Assembly (NCBI GenBank): GCA_038373885.1
Contig: JAWZYV010019509.1
Span: 310,001-374,000 of the forward strand
Direction: 5' to 3'
From: Cheiracanthium punctorium
Lineage: Eukaryota > Arthropoda > Arachnida > Araneae > Cheiracanthiidae
Length of the DNA stretch: 64,000 bases
In this document: positions 52,301 to 55,762 of the stretch, in pieces
Layout of the letters: each line of letters begins with the position of its first letter
Position numbering within the stretch: the stretch's first letter is position 1
Notes under the pieces: model-generated
What the model saw: the letters and a program-made list of their open reading frames with translations, nothing else
Told to the model about the DNA's origin: nothing
Database searches by the model: none
Position numbers and translations under genes: made by a program

Positions 52301-54793
52301 GAGTAAAGTACCGTGAAAGTATTGCTTCAACTTGTACCTCAGAAATAATTTCTCTCTATTTTGATGGTCGGAAAGATGAAATTATAGTAAAAAAAAATGT
52401 ATGTGGTAAATCTGTCTGGTAAACTATACAAGAAGAACACATATCTTTGGTTGAAGAACCAGGTTCAATATATCTTGGTCATGTAACTCCAGAGAGTGGT
52501 TCTGGGAAAGACATAGTATCATCAATAATGAAACACATGGAATGTAACTGCATTGATGTGTCAACTATCAAAGCTCTTGGATGTGATGGTATGGCCACAA
52601 ACACTGGAGTTTCTAATGGATCAGGTTGCAGGTTGGAAAAGCTACTTGCGTTCATGATGCACTCCCTACAATTATCAAAATAAATAGACAGTGAAATCAA
52701 GATTTATTTTGAATAACCTTTACATATTCAATATTTTTTATTTGTAACCTTTATGTGTTTTTTTTTTATCTTTTCTAACCTTTTTCATCTAAAAATCACA
52801 CTTTCTGAGTTTTAATTTTAATATATTTTTGTTCCTCTAAAATTTTTTTCTAATGTGTAATTATTTCTAATGTCACCCACCCCCCTTCCCCCCCAGAATA
52901 AAAAAGAAACTGAGAAACTAATAAACTAATGAAAAATTAATATGCATTTTATTTGCACTGTTGCTAGAAGTTTACCTATGTAAAATATCGCCTGGAAATT
53001 TTTGAATATTTGATAAAATAGCAAGGTTTTTCAAATTAGATTCTGGCAGACTAATATAGTTAATGGTACAAATGAAATTTTTAAAAGTCTGTTGTCTTTC
53101 TAAACTTCAAATTTTTGTACTTGAAAAAAAAAAAATTATATTCATGTATTTATATATTTTTAAAAATACACATTTTGGGTCAAAAGTTGAATTTCAAGTT
53201 TATTCCGGGAAACCTAAATATTTTTCAATTTCAAAAAATTTTTTTTTGGTAGGTATGTGATGACAGTGACAACTTTTTATCAATTTGAAAGTTAAAAAAA
53301 AATAATAAAATATAAATATAATATAAATATAATAAAAATAAAAAAAAATAATAAATAATAAAAACTAAAAAAAAATAATTTATGTAATATGGGATAGAGG
53401 GCAACTTCATAGACTGAGGTACTGCCACATGCTGATCACAAAGAGTGATACTGGTGTAGCGCGCCTCCTATATTGATTTCTAAGACCTATTTATATTTTG
53501 TGAAAGTGGCAATCCCGCTCTGTTCCATCTCGATAAAAGTTGACGTAAATAAAGTTTGATGTTCATTACCTTCTATTATAGAGTTTGTTGATCTTTAGAA
53601 ACCTTTAATCACTTAAATAAATAAAAGTTAAAATTCGATTATTTTATAATACCCTAGATTGGCGACAACCAGACTAGCATTGATTTAACAAAATGGCCAT
53701 CGTTGATAAAAATAAAAGTGATGCTTCATCAGTGAACATCGCTAGGATTAGCATTAGAACTGTGGCATTTTGGAAACCGGACCCCCTGGGTACGGCCTTG
53801 TTAATAATATTCAAAGTGTGTTTTAGTTATTTAATAAATACCATTTTGTAAAAAACATTTATAGATGTGTGTTTTTGGTTAAATTGAAATTATAAAAACA
53901 TGATGCACGTAAAGGTTGTTTTTTAATTTCTACCAGCATTATTGAATTGCTCTGCAAAAATCCAAAATGCTACTCTAAAGCCCTACAGGTGCTCCTCAAA
54001 CTGTTCCTCCTAGATTGGTAACCCTGCACCATTAATAAATGCTCAAAACCTAGCAAATAAGTTTTCGAATTATTTGTAAATTTTGAAATACCCATTTCTA
54101 TTGTTGAATTTGCTGTTTTTTCATGAAAAGTGCCACATGATGATCATTTTTTAACTATTTTTTTTTTTTCAAAATTCCTTGAGCACATCTCATGTAGTCT
54201 ATATACCAAATATGGTAACTATCTGTTCACCGATACCATTTTTTCCCAGTAAAAATGAGTTTCTTTACCATATCCTGGTAAAAAACCGTACCTGATAAAA
54301 ATCAAATAAATTACTTGCAAATTCTGTAATAGAAATTTTAATTCTGTTGGTTGGTTGTACTAGAATTTGAATTAACTATATGTACCTCTCATTTAGTTTC
54401 TACTAACTGTTATGATTAATTATCATTAGTCAAAATCTTTTATCGTTGAAAGTTTATATAGATTTTTATCGTGTTTAGAATGAAAAGCGGAAGATGTTAA
54501 TGGAGCATGAAACATCTAAATTAAAGCAATTAGAAGAGCAGCATGCAATTGAATTCCTAGAGTGGAAAACTAGTTTAACACCCCGTAAACAGGTAATTGA
54601 ACCGTTATATATTTATGAAAGTTTTTTTTTTTCCCTGTTATTTACATGGACTTTTTTATTTTTCTAGGAGTTAGAGGATGAATTTATTTTGCAAAATGAA
54701 GAGCTGGAAAAACTTTTGAAAGAACGTTTAAATGAAAGCTATGTTCCTCCATGTCTTTTCAAGTCAGACTCTTCCTTTCAAATGGCTGCATGA
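6454..54793 (+). CDS. Slik: SLK/STK10/Slik-like Ste20 serine/threonine kinase, C-terminal coiled-coil tail (partial gene, 10 exons)
   Basis: Joining exons 6454-6632, 11944-12067, 20673-20801, 26938-27081, 34806-34935, 38597-38721, 44457-44654, 48333-48458, 54479-54592 and 54668-54793 gives 1395 nt, one open frame of 464 residues ending in TGA. Family features seen: KKTRKF followed by a DGV segment, [67 protein letters not shown] and [12 protein letters not shown]. These are the conserved blocks of the tandem PKK region of SLK, STK10 (LOK) and fly Slik, in the expected order. The tail is almost entirely predicted coiled coil rich in K, E, Q and R. In the family this tail mediates dimerisation and membrane targeting, and the kinase phosphorylates ERM proteins (Moesin) at the cell cortex. 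The catalytic domain and start codon must lie upstream of the window. Intron phases are 2,0,0,0,1,0,0,0,0. The symbol follows the fly orthologue; SLK versus STK10 cannot be separated in invertebrates. Confidence 0.93.
8494..9771. mobile_element. hAT MITE with 8-bp target duplication
   Basis: Termini CAGGGTGTGAATTGA and TCAATTCGCACCCTG (one mismatch). Perfect 8-bp duplication CTCTCACT at 8486-8493 and 9772-9779. It lies inside the right arm of the 6890-9827 element and is itself interrupted by 9003-9690. The interior holds short poly(A) and poly(C) tracts and GGGGACATTTGAAA repeats; no ORF is homologous to a transposase. Confidence 0.85.
9003..9690. mobile_element. hAT-type MITE, CATANCTGCCAACTT family
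   Basis: Left terminus CATACCTGCCAAC, right terminus its inverse GTTGGCAGGTATG. Perfect 6-bp duplication AGTATA at 8997-9002 and 9691-9696. Inside, a block (CAATCTT-TTCCATC ... TTTATTTAAA ... ATGCCATAAG) occurs twice, near 9130-9240 and 9335-9440. Relatives of that block lie near 24800-24960 and 46240-46350. The TACGGAT word recurs at the left end. Confidence 0.85.
10310..11095 (+). repeat. Imperfect tandem repeat cluster with A-rich tail
   Basis: Four related units begin near 10491, 10668, 10833 and 10931. Each has a core like AAAGTTATGATCCAACAACG, then GAAATCAAAATCCATC and GTTAAACGAATTCAAAATTA. A second block (ACACTTTTAAAATAGGATTT ... GTCATGCTGTTGACGTTTAA) recurs near 10758 and 11015. The cluster ends in a run of about 23 A at 11071-11093. 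A unique head (about 10315-10440) starts CTAGCTGCCTTCGACGACC. It may be a SINE-like element or a minisatellite; I cannot assign a class. Confidence 0.55.
11944..12067 (+). CDS. Slik: Exon B of the SLK-like gene: PKK region
   Basis: Acceptor TTATAG, donor GTATGT. Completes the split Arg codon, then reads [18 protein letters not shown] and ends ...KRFDQEMV, residues 60-101. The RELK-LQK-E block and the KRFDQE block are typical of the first PKK module. Confidence 0.9.
12139..12196. repeat. (TA)n microsatellite
   Basis: About 29 TA units preceded by a short (CA)n stretch, in the intron just after exon B. Confidence 0.95.
12212..13790. mobile_element. hAT-like MITE, CAGGGTGGYTACA termini, 5-bp duplication
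   Basis: Starts CAGGGTGGCTACA and ends TGTAACCACCCTG. A 5-bp GTGCA flanks both sides (12207-12211, 13791-13795). Both ends carry repeated GGGGAATT / TCAGGGAA phrases, also seen in the element at 1185-1580. The middle is occupied by a pogo/Tigger MITE (12551-13277). No transposase. Confidence 0.7.
12551..13277. mobile_element. pogo/Tigger-type MITE
   Basis: TIRs CAGCAGACTCTCGATTAACC (left) and the complement of TTAATCGAGTCTGCTG (right), flanked by TA at 12549-12550 and 13278-13279. Cag-start ends with CTCGATTAA and a TA target are typical of the pogo/Tigger group. The interior has poly(A)/poly(T) runs and no transposase. Confidence 0.75.
14470..15051 (+). pseudogene. Tigger/pogo transposase fragment (CENP-B-type HTH plus start of DDE domain)
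   Basis: 193 codons open. From about residue 15: [20 protein letters not shown] followed by [11 protein letters not shown], a psq-like HTH. Then [20 protein letters not shown] with [10 protein letters not shown], a CENP-B-type second HTH. Then the first catalytic block [14 protein letters not shown], with the NADE Asp intact. The frame stops right after GSENT, so the second and third catalytic acidic residues are lost. About 350-400 further residues would be expected in an intact protein. The upstream start is uncertain; homology begins near 14509. Confidence 0.8.
15760..16480. repeat. Tandem duplication, period about 320 bp
   Basis: Two direct copies (about 15760-16045 and 16110-16480) share GTTTTGTTGAAATAAAGCAT, then ACTTTTGT-AAAGTGT, CCCACCACA-GTTTGAATT and AAATCTCTTAAAA. 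They are diverged by many substitutions and indels. No protein is recognised in either copy. Confidence 0.6.
17977..18400 (+). mobile_element. Truncated mariner-type element, left end only
   Basis: TA then CAGGTTGTCCCAAAAAAGGT at 17975-17996, like the left end at 22077. The body contains AATTAGTAAAATGTGCCCCA and TTCCTTCGAGAGCCAT, also found near 24540-24600 and 29960-30190. No matching right terminus is visible. Confidence 0.5.
18765..19382. mobile_element. MITE related to 48762-49809 (GGTGTCTAC family)
   Basis: Begins near GATGTCTACTGGTCATGAAAG, ends with AAACACCCTG at 19382. Internal blocks match the intron 8 copy in the same order: GTCATGAA repeats, CCTTAACCCTTTC and CAAAAGCAACAAAATGTCGG (the other copy has CAAAAGCAACAAAATGGCGG). 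The left end is eroded and no target duplication could be fixed. Confidence 0.6.
20673..20801 (+). CDS. Slik: Exon C of the SLK-like gene: PKK region
   Basis: Acceptor TTTTAG, donor GTAAAT, 43 whole codons (residues 102-144). The [20 protein letters not shown] stretch matches the family block where a Tyr/Glu-rich heptad run is followed by L-RQQK. It ends ASKKVRCEQ and runs in frame into the next exon. Confidence 0.9.
21240..21650 (+). repeat. Pair of related SINE-like repeats
   Basis: Two direct copies near 21250-21350 and 21545-21650 share TACCTTTT, TTGGATARTGCCTGAAG, CACACTCAAGGTC and a following GTGGGTCCAA / TTGGGTTCAAAACC. The second has GGTTCAAAACC, one mismatch from a Pol III B box. 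No clear A box, so the tRNA origin is tentative. Confidence 0.4.
22077..25128. mobile_element. 3 kb mariner-type element with about 110-bp inverted ends
   Basis: TA at 22075-22076 and 25129-25130. Left end CAGGGTGCCCCAAAAAGATG...; right end is the complement of ...CTTTTTTGAGACATCCTG. Both ends share GTGGGCAGTGTAAATT / CAATTTACATTGCCCAC and GTTCAAAATAAGGTAG. No transposase ORF is visible in between. The centre contains a fragment related to the hAT MITE at 9003-9690 (about 24780-24960). It is either deleted internally or a composite. Confidence 0.65.
25257..25301. repeat. Perfect 21-bp inverted repeat, 3-base loop
   Basis: Arms 25257-25277 and 25281-25301 are exact complements around CCA, centred on CAGTGG-CCA-CCACTG. 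It marks the left end of the Tc1-like MITE and appears to duplicate its terminus in inverted form. Confidence 0.9.
25274..25911. mobile_element. Tc1-like MITE (CAGTGGTGGCCA termini)
   Basis: The right end reads TTTCCTAAAGTGTCCACAAT then TTTGGCCACCACTG. The left part carries the inverse, TGGCCACCAAAATTGTGCAC followed by ACTTTTGGAAA at about 25309-25338. Further inside, CTATGTTTCACAAAATACAA and TTTTGTGAAACATAGC are also inverted. A 44-base poly(T) run lies at 25341-25384. TA flanks the right end. Confidence 0.65.
26938..27081 (+). CDS. Slik: Exon D of the SLK-like gene: PKK region
   Basis: Acceptor TTGTAG, donor GTAAGA, 48 codons (residues 145-192). It shows [20 protein letters not shown] followed by KDKRKD, the most diagnostic motif of the PKK domain (FRE-LK-E-K-LK-EV--LPK--RK). 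Confidence 0.93.
27362..29836 (+). mobile_element. KRBA2-like (retroviral-integrase-type) DNA transposon
   Basis: Long imperfect terminal inverted repeats of about 140 bp: left about 27362-27505, right about 29690-29836. They share GGTAATTATGCATAATCACC, TTTATCAAATTAACCGGTTT and CCCAACTYGTAATGGTAAAT. The coding remnant 27658-29311 lies between them. It sits just inside the left end of the mariner at 27287, so it inserted after it. Exact ends and target duplication could not be fixed. Confidence 0.75.
27658..29311 (+). pseudogene. KRBA2-like integrase (rve) transposase pseudogene
   Basis: Blocks in order: [38 protein letters not shown]; an [14 protein letters not shown] zinc-binding remnant near 27935-27960; [32 protein letters not shown] (first catalytic Asp); [20 protein letters not shown] then [26 protein letters not shown] (the second catalytic Asp is now Asn); then an open 200 codons from 28366 with [20 protein letters not shown] (catalytic Glu in VERAN) and [10 protein letters not shown]-terminal Cys cluster [14 protein letters not shown] ends it at 29308. 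Several frameshifts, a stop just before the SNNGSEF block and a poly(A) run at about 28058-28080 show it is dead. Confidence 0.85.
30710..31690 (+). pseudogene. mariner transposase pseudogene
   Basis: Blocks in order: [14 protein letters not shown] (HTH end, 30721-30762); after a frameshift [20 protein letters not shown] and [17 protein letters not shown] (first catalytic Asp) near 31025; KSWVNPGEE-like region; [29 protein letters not shown], where the second catalytic Asp is Ala; [16 protein letters not shown] (third Asp). Multiple frameshifts and stops. Spacing from the HANARPH motif to SPD-APLDY fits DD34D mariners. Confidence 0.85.
32618..33047. mobile_element. pogo/Tigger-type MITE
   Basis: TA at 32616-32617 and 33048-33049. 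TIRs: CAGTATAGAACCTGTTATCC at left and the complement of GATAAGAGGCTCCATACTG at right; TTCTGGATAACTGG occurs near both ends. 430 bp, no ORF. The 'valued cag...cct-ttatc' end style matches Tigger MITEs. Confidence 0.75.
33196..34160 (-). pseudogene. BEL/Pao retrotransposon gag remnant
   Basis: Minus strand. The N-terminal part (about 34160-33960) has the coiled region [20 protein letters not shown] then [19 protein letters not shown], typical of BEL/Pao Gag. Then [10 protein letters not shown] near 33870-33830. The main open stretch 33513-33196 reads [40 protein letters not shown] and [20 protein letters not shown] (DUF1759-type Gag). Stops and about 300 bp of unmatched sequence separate the parts. 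No protease, RT or integrase follows. Confidence 0.8.
34806..34935 (+). CDS. Slik: Exon E of the SLK-like gene: second PKK module
   Basis: Acceptor TTGTAG, donor GTTAGA, 43 codons plus one base (phase 1), residues 193-235. It contains [16 protein letters not shown] and [18 protein letters not shown], the conserved heptads at the start of the second PKK module. It sits just upstream of a 3.3 kb hAT insertion. Confidence 0.92.
35008..38318 (-). mobile_element. hAT element, CATANCTGCCAACTT family, with decayed transposase
   Basis: Perfect 15-bp TIRs CATAGCTGCCAACTT (35008-35022; inverse 38304-38318). Perfect 6-bp target duplication AAATCA at 35002-35007 and 38319-38324. 3311 bp long. It carries a minus-strand transposase pseudogene (37893-35827). 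Two non-autonomous relatives lie at 3954-4674 and 9003-9690, making this the likely autonomous parent type. Confidence 0.9.
35827..37893 (-). pseudogene. hAT transposase pseudogene
   Basis: Read on the minus strand from 37893. N-terminus [20 protein letters not shown] with a degraded Cys-rich (zinc finger-like) stretch [20 protein letters not shown]. Then [26 protein letters not shown], then [11 protein letters not shown] (catalytic Asp region) and [18 protein letters not shown] near 37220-37070. Then a long frameshifted middle. The C-terminal hATC dimerisation block is [20 protein letters not shown] followed by [12 protein letters not shown], ending near 35827. At least five breaks are visible, including a poly(A)-type run near 36700-36720. 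Confidence 0.85.
38597..38721 (+). CDS. Slik: Exon F of the SLK-like gene: second PKK module
   Basis: Acceptor ACACAG, donor GTTAAT. Completes an Ala codon, then reads [20 protein letters not shown] through [18 protein letters not shown], residues 236-277. This [10 protein letters not shown] ... LQRHQ ... RHEK block is nearly invariant in SLK/STK10 proteins. Confidence 0.95.
39118..40165. mobile_element. Fold-back element, about 1 kb
   Basis: Left arm about 39118-39440, right arm about 39900-40165, inverted. They share AGAAAAGTTTGTCAAATTAA, AGAGTAGCTTTCAGAT, TACTAGGGG-TGTA and CCTATGTCTCTGAGTG / CACTTAGAGACATGGG. The centre (39450-39890) is unique. No ORF and no clear target duplication. An internal 41-bp palindrome at 39290-39330 lies in the left arm. 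Confidence 0.65.
39290..39330. repeat. 41-bp perfect palindrome (20-bp arms, 1-base centre)
   Basis: Arms 39290-39309 and 39311-39330 are exact complements, centred on a single T, containing GGAGGGACCATATAAAA. It sits in the left arm of the fold-back element. A related GGGACCRTATAAAAATTTAA word ends the arm of the 6890-9827 element. Confidence 0.9.
40874..44137. mobile_element. 3.3 kb composite palindromic (fold-back) element
   Basis: Outer ends GAGCCATTGC...GCAAATCGGGCAGG and the inverse of GAGGCATTGC...GCAAATCGGGCAGG, flanked on both sides by TTAT (40870-40873, 44138-44141). Left arm 40874 to about 42220, right arm about 42895-44137, about 1.3 kb each and imperfect. The centre (about 42220-42895) repeats part of the left arm in direct orientation (GTTGCCTTACCCAAGGAAAG at 40961 and 42331). 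Within each arm a subunit (GTGTTCCTGTAAATTATGC, GGCGAATGGAGACAGTTAC) is present twice. Several short ORFs appear in both arms but none resembles a known protein. Confidence 0.8.
44457..44654 (+). CDS. Slik: Exon G of the SLK-like gene: end of PKK region
   Basis: Acceptor TCATAG. The donor is the weak GTTCAA at 44655, chosen because it joins in frame to the exon at 48333 and restores the family sequence REKIKK-F. Residues 278-343 include [29 protein letters not shown] and an acidic ETPEDEREK segment. Reading on without splicing reaches a stop at about 44700. Confidence 0.9.
45483..45720 (+). mobile_element. tRNA-derived SINE with perfect Pol III boxes
   Basis: A box TGGCACAGTGG and B box GGTTCGAGTCC both match consensus, about 50 bases apart, so the head is tRNA-derived. 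A 13-bp target duplication CAAAACATGACTC flanks it (45470-45482 and 45721-45733). The body has TTTTGGTAGGTTTTCTCCAG; no long A tail. Confidence 0.85.
46130..46350 (+). mobile_element. Fragment related to the 9003-9690 MITE
   Basis: Begins CATAGTTGCCAAG, close to the family terminus. It continues with CAATCAGTCTTCATCCTTCT, GAGCATTCTTTCATTGAAGT and AATTAAAAATTAACCC, the same block order as in 9130-9240. No right terminus or target duplication found. Confidence 0.45.
47281..47656 (+). pseudogene. Penelope-like GIY-YIG endonuclease fragment (C-terminal end of ORF)
   Basis: Open frame without a start codon: [17 protein letters not shown], then [20 protein letters not shown], then [17 protein letters not shown], ending VKKRR and TGA near 47654-47656. 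The GIY motif, YIG motif, the downstream Arg (KDRIKEH) and a later Glu (WETLEIM) are all present, so the domain looks intact although the RT is absent. The same domain, decayed, ends the minus-strand element at 2690-5062. The nuclease nicks the target in Penelope retrotransposition. Confidence 0.85.
47665..47727 (+). ncRNA. Hammerhead ribozyme-like motif of a Penelope-like element
   Basis: CTGATGA at 47677-47683, a hairpin with 6-bp stem GACAGC/GCTGTC, then GAAA at 47704-47707. These are two of the three hammerhead core blocks in the right order. The third block (NUH after a short stem III) is not clear: GCGC...GCGT can pair but the expected U is displaced, and one extra U follows CTGATGA. 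An inverted copy lies at 47112-47142. Hammerhead motifs are known in Penelope-like elements, so this may be active or a degenerate derivative. Confidence 0.5.
48333..48458 (+). CDS. Slik: Exon H of the SLK-like gene: distal coiled coil
   Basis: Acceptor TTTTAG, canonical donor GTAAGT, 42 codons (residues 344-385). It reads [20 protein letters not shown] and ends AIKELEQLQ, matching the family's EEKRQK...ELQQLQ coiled-coil stretch. Confidence 0.9.
48762..49809. mobile_element. hAT-like MITE, CAGGGTGTCTA termini, 6-bp duplication
   Basis: Starts CAGGGTGTCTAGTCTACC, ends GGTAGACACCCTG. Perfect 6-bp GATGAA at 48756-48761 and 49810-49815. Repeated GTCATGAAAATCATGAA / GTCACGAAAATG phrases at the left end, CATGAATTTTTTTTGTC at the right. 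A diverged copy is at 18765-19382. No transposase. Confidence 0.75.
50092..50311 (+). mobile_element. tRNA-derived SINE
   Basis: A box TGGCACAGTAC and B-box-like GGTTCAGAAC, in the same head layout as the SINE at 45483 (CCCCACC-GTGGCACAGT). Target duplication AACAACAYTGARAAA at 50077-50091 and 50312-50326 with two differences. The body TTTTCCATGGTTTCCTCTGA parallels the other SINE's TAGGTTTTCTCCAG region. Confidence 0.75.
50759..53293 (+). mobile_element. Long-TIR DNA transposon of unassigned superfamily
   Basis: Ends are inverted repeats of about 110 bp: AACTTTCAAGTTGATAAAAA then GTTGTCACTGTCATCACATA and CCTACC at left, the complement at right, including ATTTAGGTCTCCCGGAAT / ATTCCGGGAAACCTAAAT. 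The left arm unit is partly repeated near 50980-51040 (ATTTAGATCTCCCGGAAT). A plus-strand ORF pair sits between. No target duplication could be seen; the right flank is poly(A). Confidence 0.7.
51519..52683 (+). pseudogene. Transposase-like protein of the 50759-53293 element, nearly open
   Basis: The first part (51519-51701) reads [20 protein letters not shown]. After a frameshift a 203-codon frame (51811-52422) contains [43 protein letters not shown], and [19 protein letters not shown]. One TAA at 52420-52422 breaks it. The same frame continues [27 protein letters not shown] and [20 protein letters not shown], then stops at 52681. The YFDGRKD and GCDG--TNTG blocks look like the first two acidic sites of a DDE-type nuclease. 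I recognise the block style from uncharacterised arthropod and cnidarian transposon proteins but cannot name the superfamily. The C-terminal third is absent. Confidence 0.6.
53424..53795 (+). mobile_element. Ty3/gypsy LTR end and gag start, truncated
   Basis: An LTR-like stretch starting TGCCACATGCTGATCACAAA, with AATAAAGTTTGATG and then ATTGGCGACAACCAGACTAG, the usual position of the gypsy leader after the LTR. An ATG at 53693 opens [20 protein letters not shown] then [11 protein letters not shown], which fits the start of gypsy-type Gag (FWKPDP motif). Coding ends abruptly near 53795; nothing follows. Confidence 0.55.
54479..54592 (+). CDS. Slik: Exon I of the SLK-like gene: distal coiled coil
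   Basis: Acceptor GTTTAG, donor GTAATT, 38 codons (residues 386-423). It reads [20 protein letters not shown] and ends [11 protein letters not shown], the conserved NEK---L-EHET-KLK motif followed by W---L-PRK. A short 75-bp intron follows, the only short one in the window. Confidence 0.92.
54668..54793 (+). CDS. Slik: Terminal coding exon J of the SLK-like gene
   Basis: Acceptor TTCTAG, then [20 protein letters not shown] and a short polar end ...FQMAA, TGA at 54791-54793 (residues 424-464). The LEDEF----EE block matches the last heptads of SLK/STK10; the final 20 residues are lineage-specific, as usual for the family. Confidence 0.9.
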   Translation, partial: ELEDEFILQNEELEKLLKERLNESYVPPCLFKSDSSFQMAA

Positions 54794-55699
54794 AATTTAT
54801 ACAATATGATGGTGTTGGGTTATGATCCACATGTGCCTTCTGTGCAGTGCCAATATATTGAAGGTGTTTGAAAACAAAAGTATGGTGTCGATAGGGTTTA
54901 AAAATTGAAATTTTGTGATGTATTTTTGAGGGAATTTTTTTTTGTTTCGGTCTATTCATCTGTGATATATTTGTTGCAGCAGTTAGATCTTTATTTTCTT
55001 TAGTGTAACTTAATAGTTTTATTTGTAGCATATATATTAAATGCTAAAACCAATACTTTAAACCAGTAATTCATTGATATTAGAAAAATATATCAAAAGA
55101 CTATTTTTAAAATTTGATATAGTAGACTTTAGAAGTATATTGCTTAAAAATGTGTTTTCATAAAAGTGCCTTTATGTCTAACCACTTGCAAATTCAAAGT
55201 TTCTAATGTTCCGTCCTAGTTATTAAAGTAAAATTTCATACATTTTACATTCCCTCTACATATCCTATTTCGTATAACTTTAGTCTATAAGCTTTAAGCC
55301 GTTAGCTTTGCTTCAAATTTGATAGAATAAACTACAGAAGTAAAATATACTTTAATATTAAAAGTTTGTTGGAATATAATTTAAAAGAGCTCATTATACA
55401 TTCTTAAAAATGTAAAACGCTATTTTGATTAATTTTATGTAATTGAAACAATTACATATTGATTTCTCTCCTAAAATGCATTTGTGTGACATTCAAAATT
55501 AAAGTTGACATCTTTGTATGAAGAAATACTTTTTTTGACAAAAGTCTTACCGTGCTTGTTATTTTTAAATTTAAGTTATAGTTGAATATTTTCATTTCAA
55601 TTTAATATTACACTTCTTTCTGAATTCTTTTTACTTTTATTGATTTTTTAGTTTTAAGGACCTTTAATCCTGTAACTTAGTAAATGCTTCGTAATATTA

Positions 55700-55702
<3 letters not shown>

Positions 55703-55760
<58 letters not shown>
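55703..55760. repeat. (TA)n microsatellite
   Basis: About 29 TA units in the region downstream of the stop codon, probably in the 3' UTR. Confidence 0.95.

Positions 55761-55762
<2 letters not shown>

Larger units (their letters stand above)
48459..54478 (+). other. Intron between exons H and I
   Basis: 6.0 kb, phase 0. It holds a GGTGTCTAG-type MITE (48762-49809), a SINE (50092-50311), an unclassified long-TIR transposon (50759-53293) and a Ty3/gypsy leader (53424-53795). Nothing recognisable in 49830-50070, 50330-50750 or 53800-54470. Confidence 0.8.

Noticed and set aside
51687..52330. Two minus-strand ORFs of 119 and 102 codons
   Set aside because: Shadows of the plus-strand transposase-like frame at 51811-52422.
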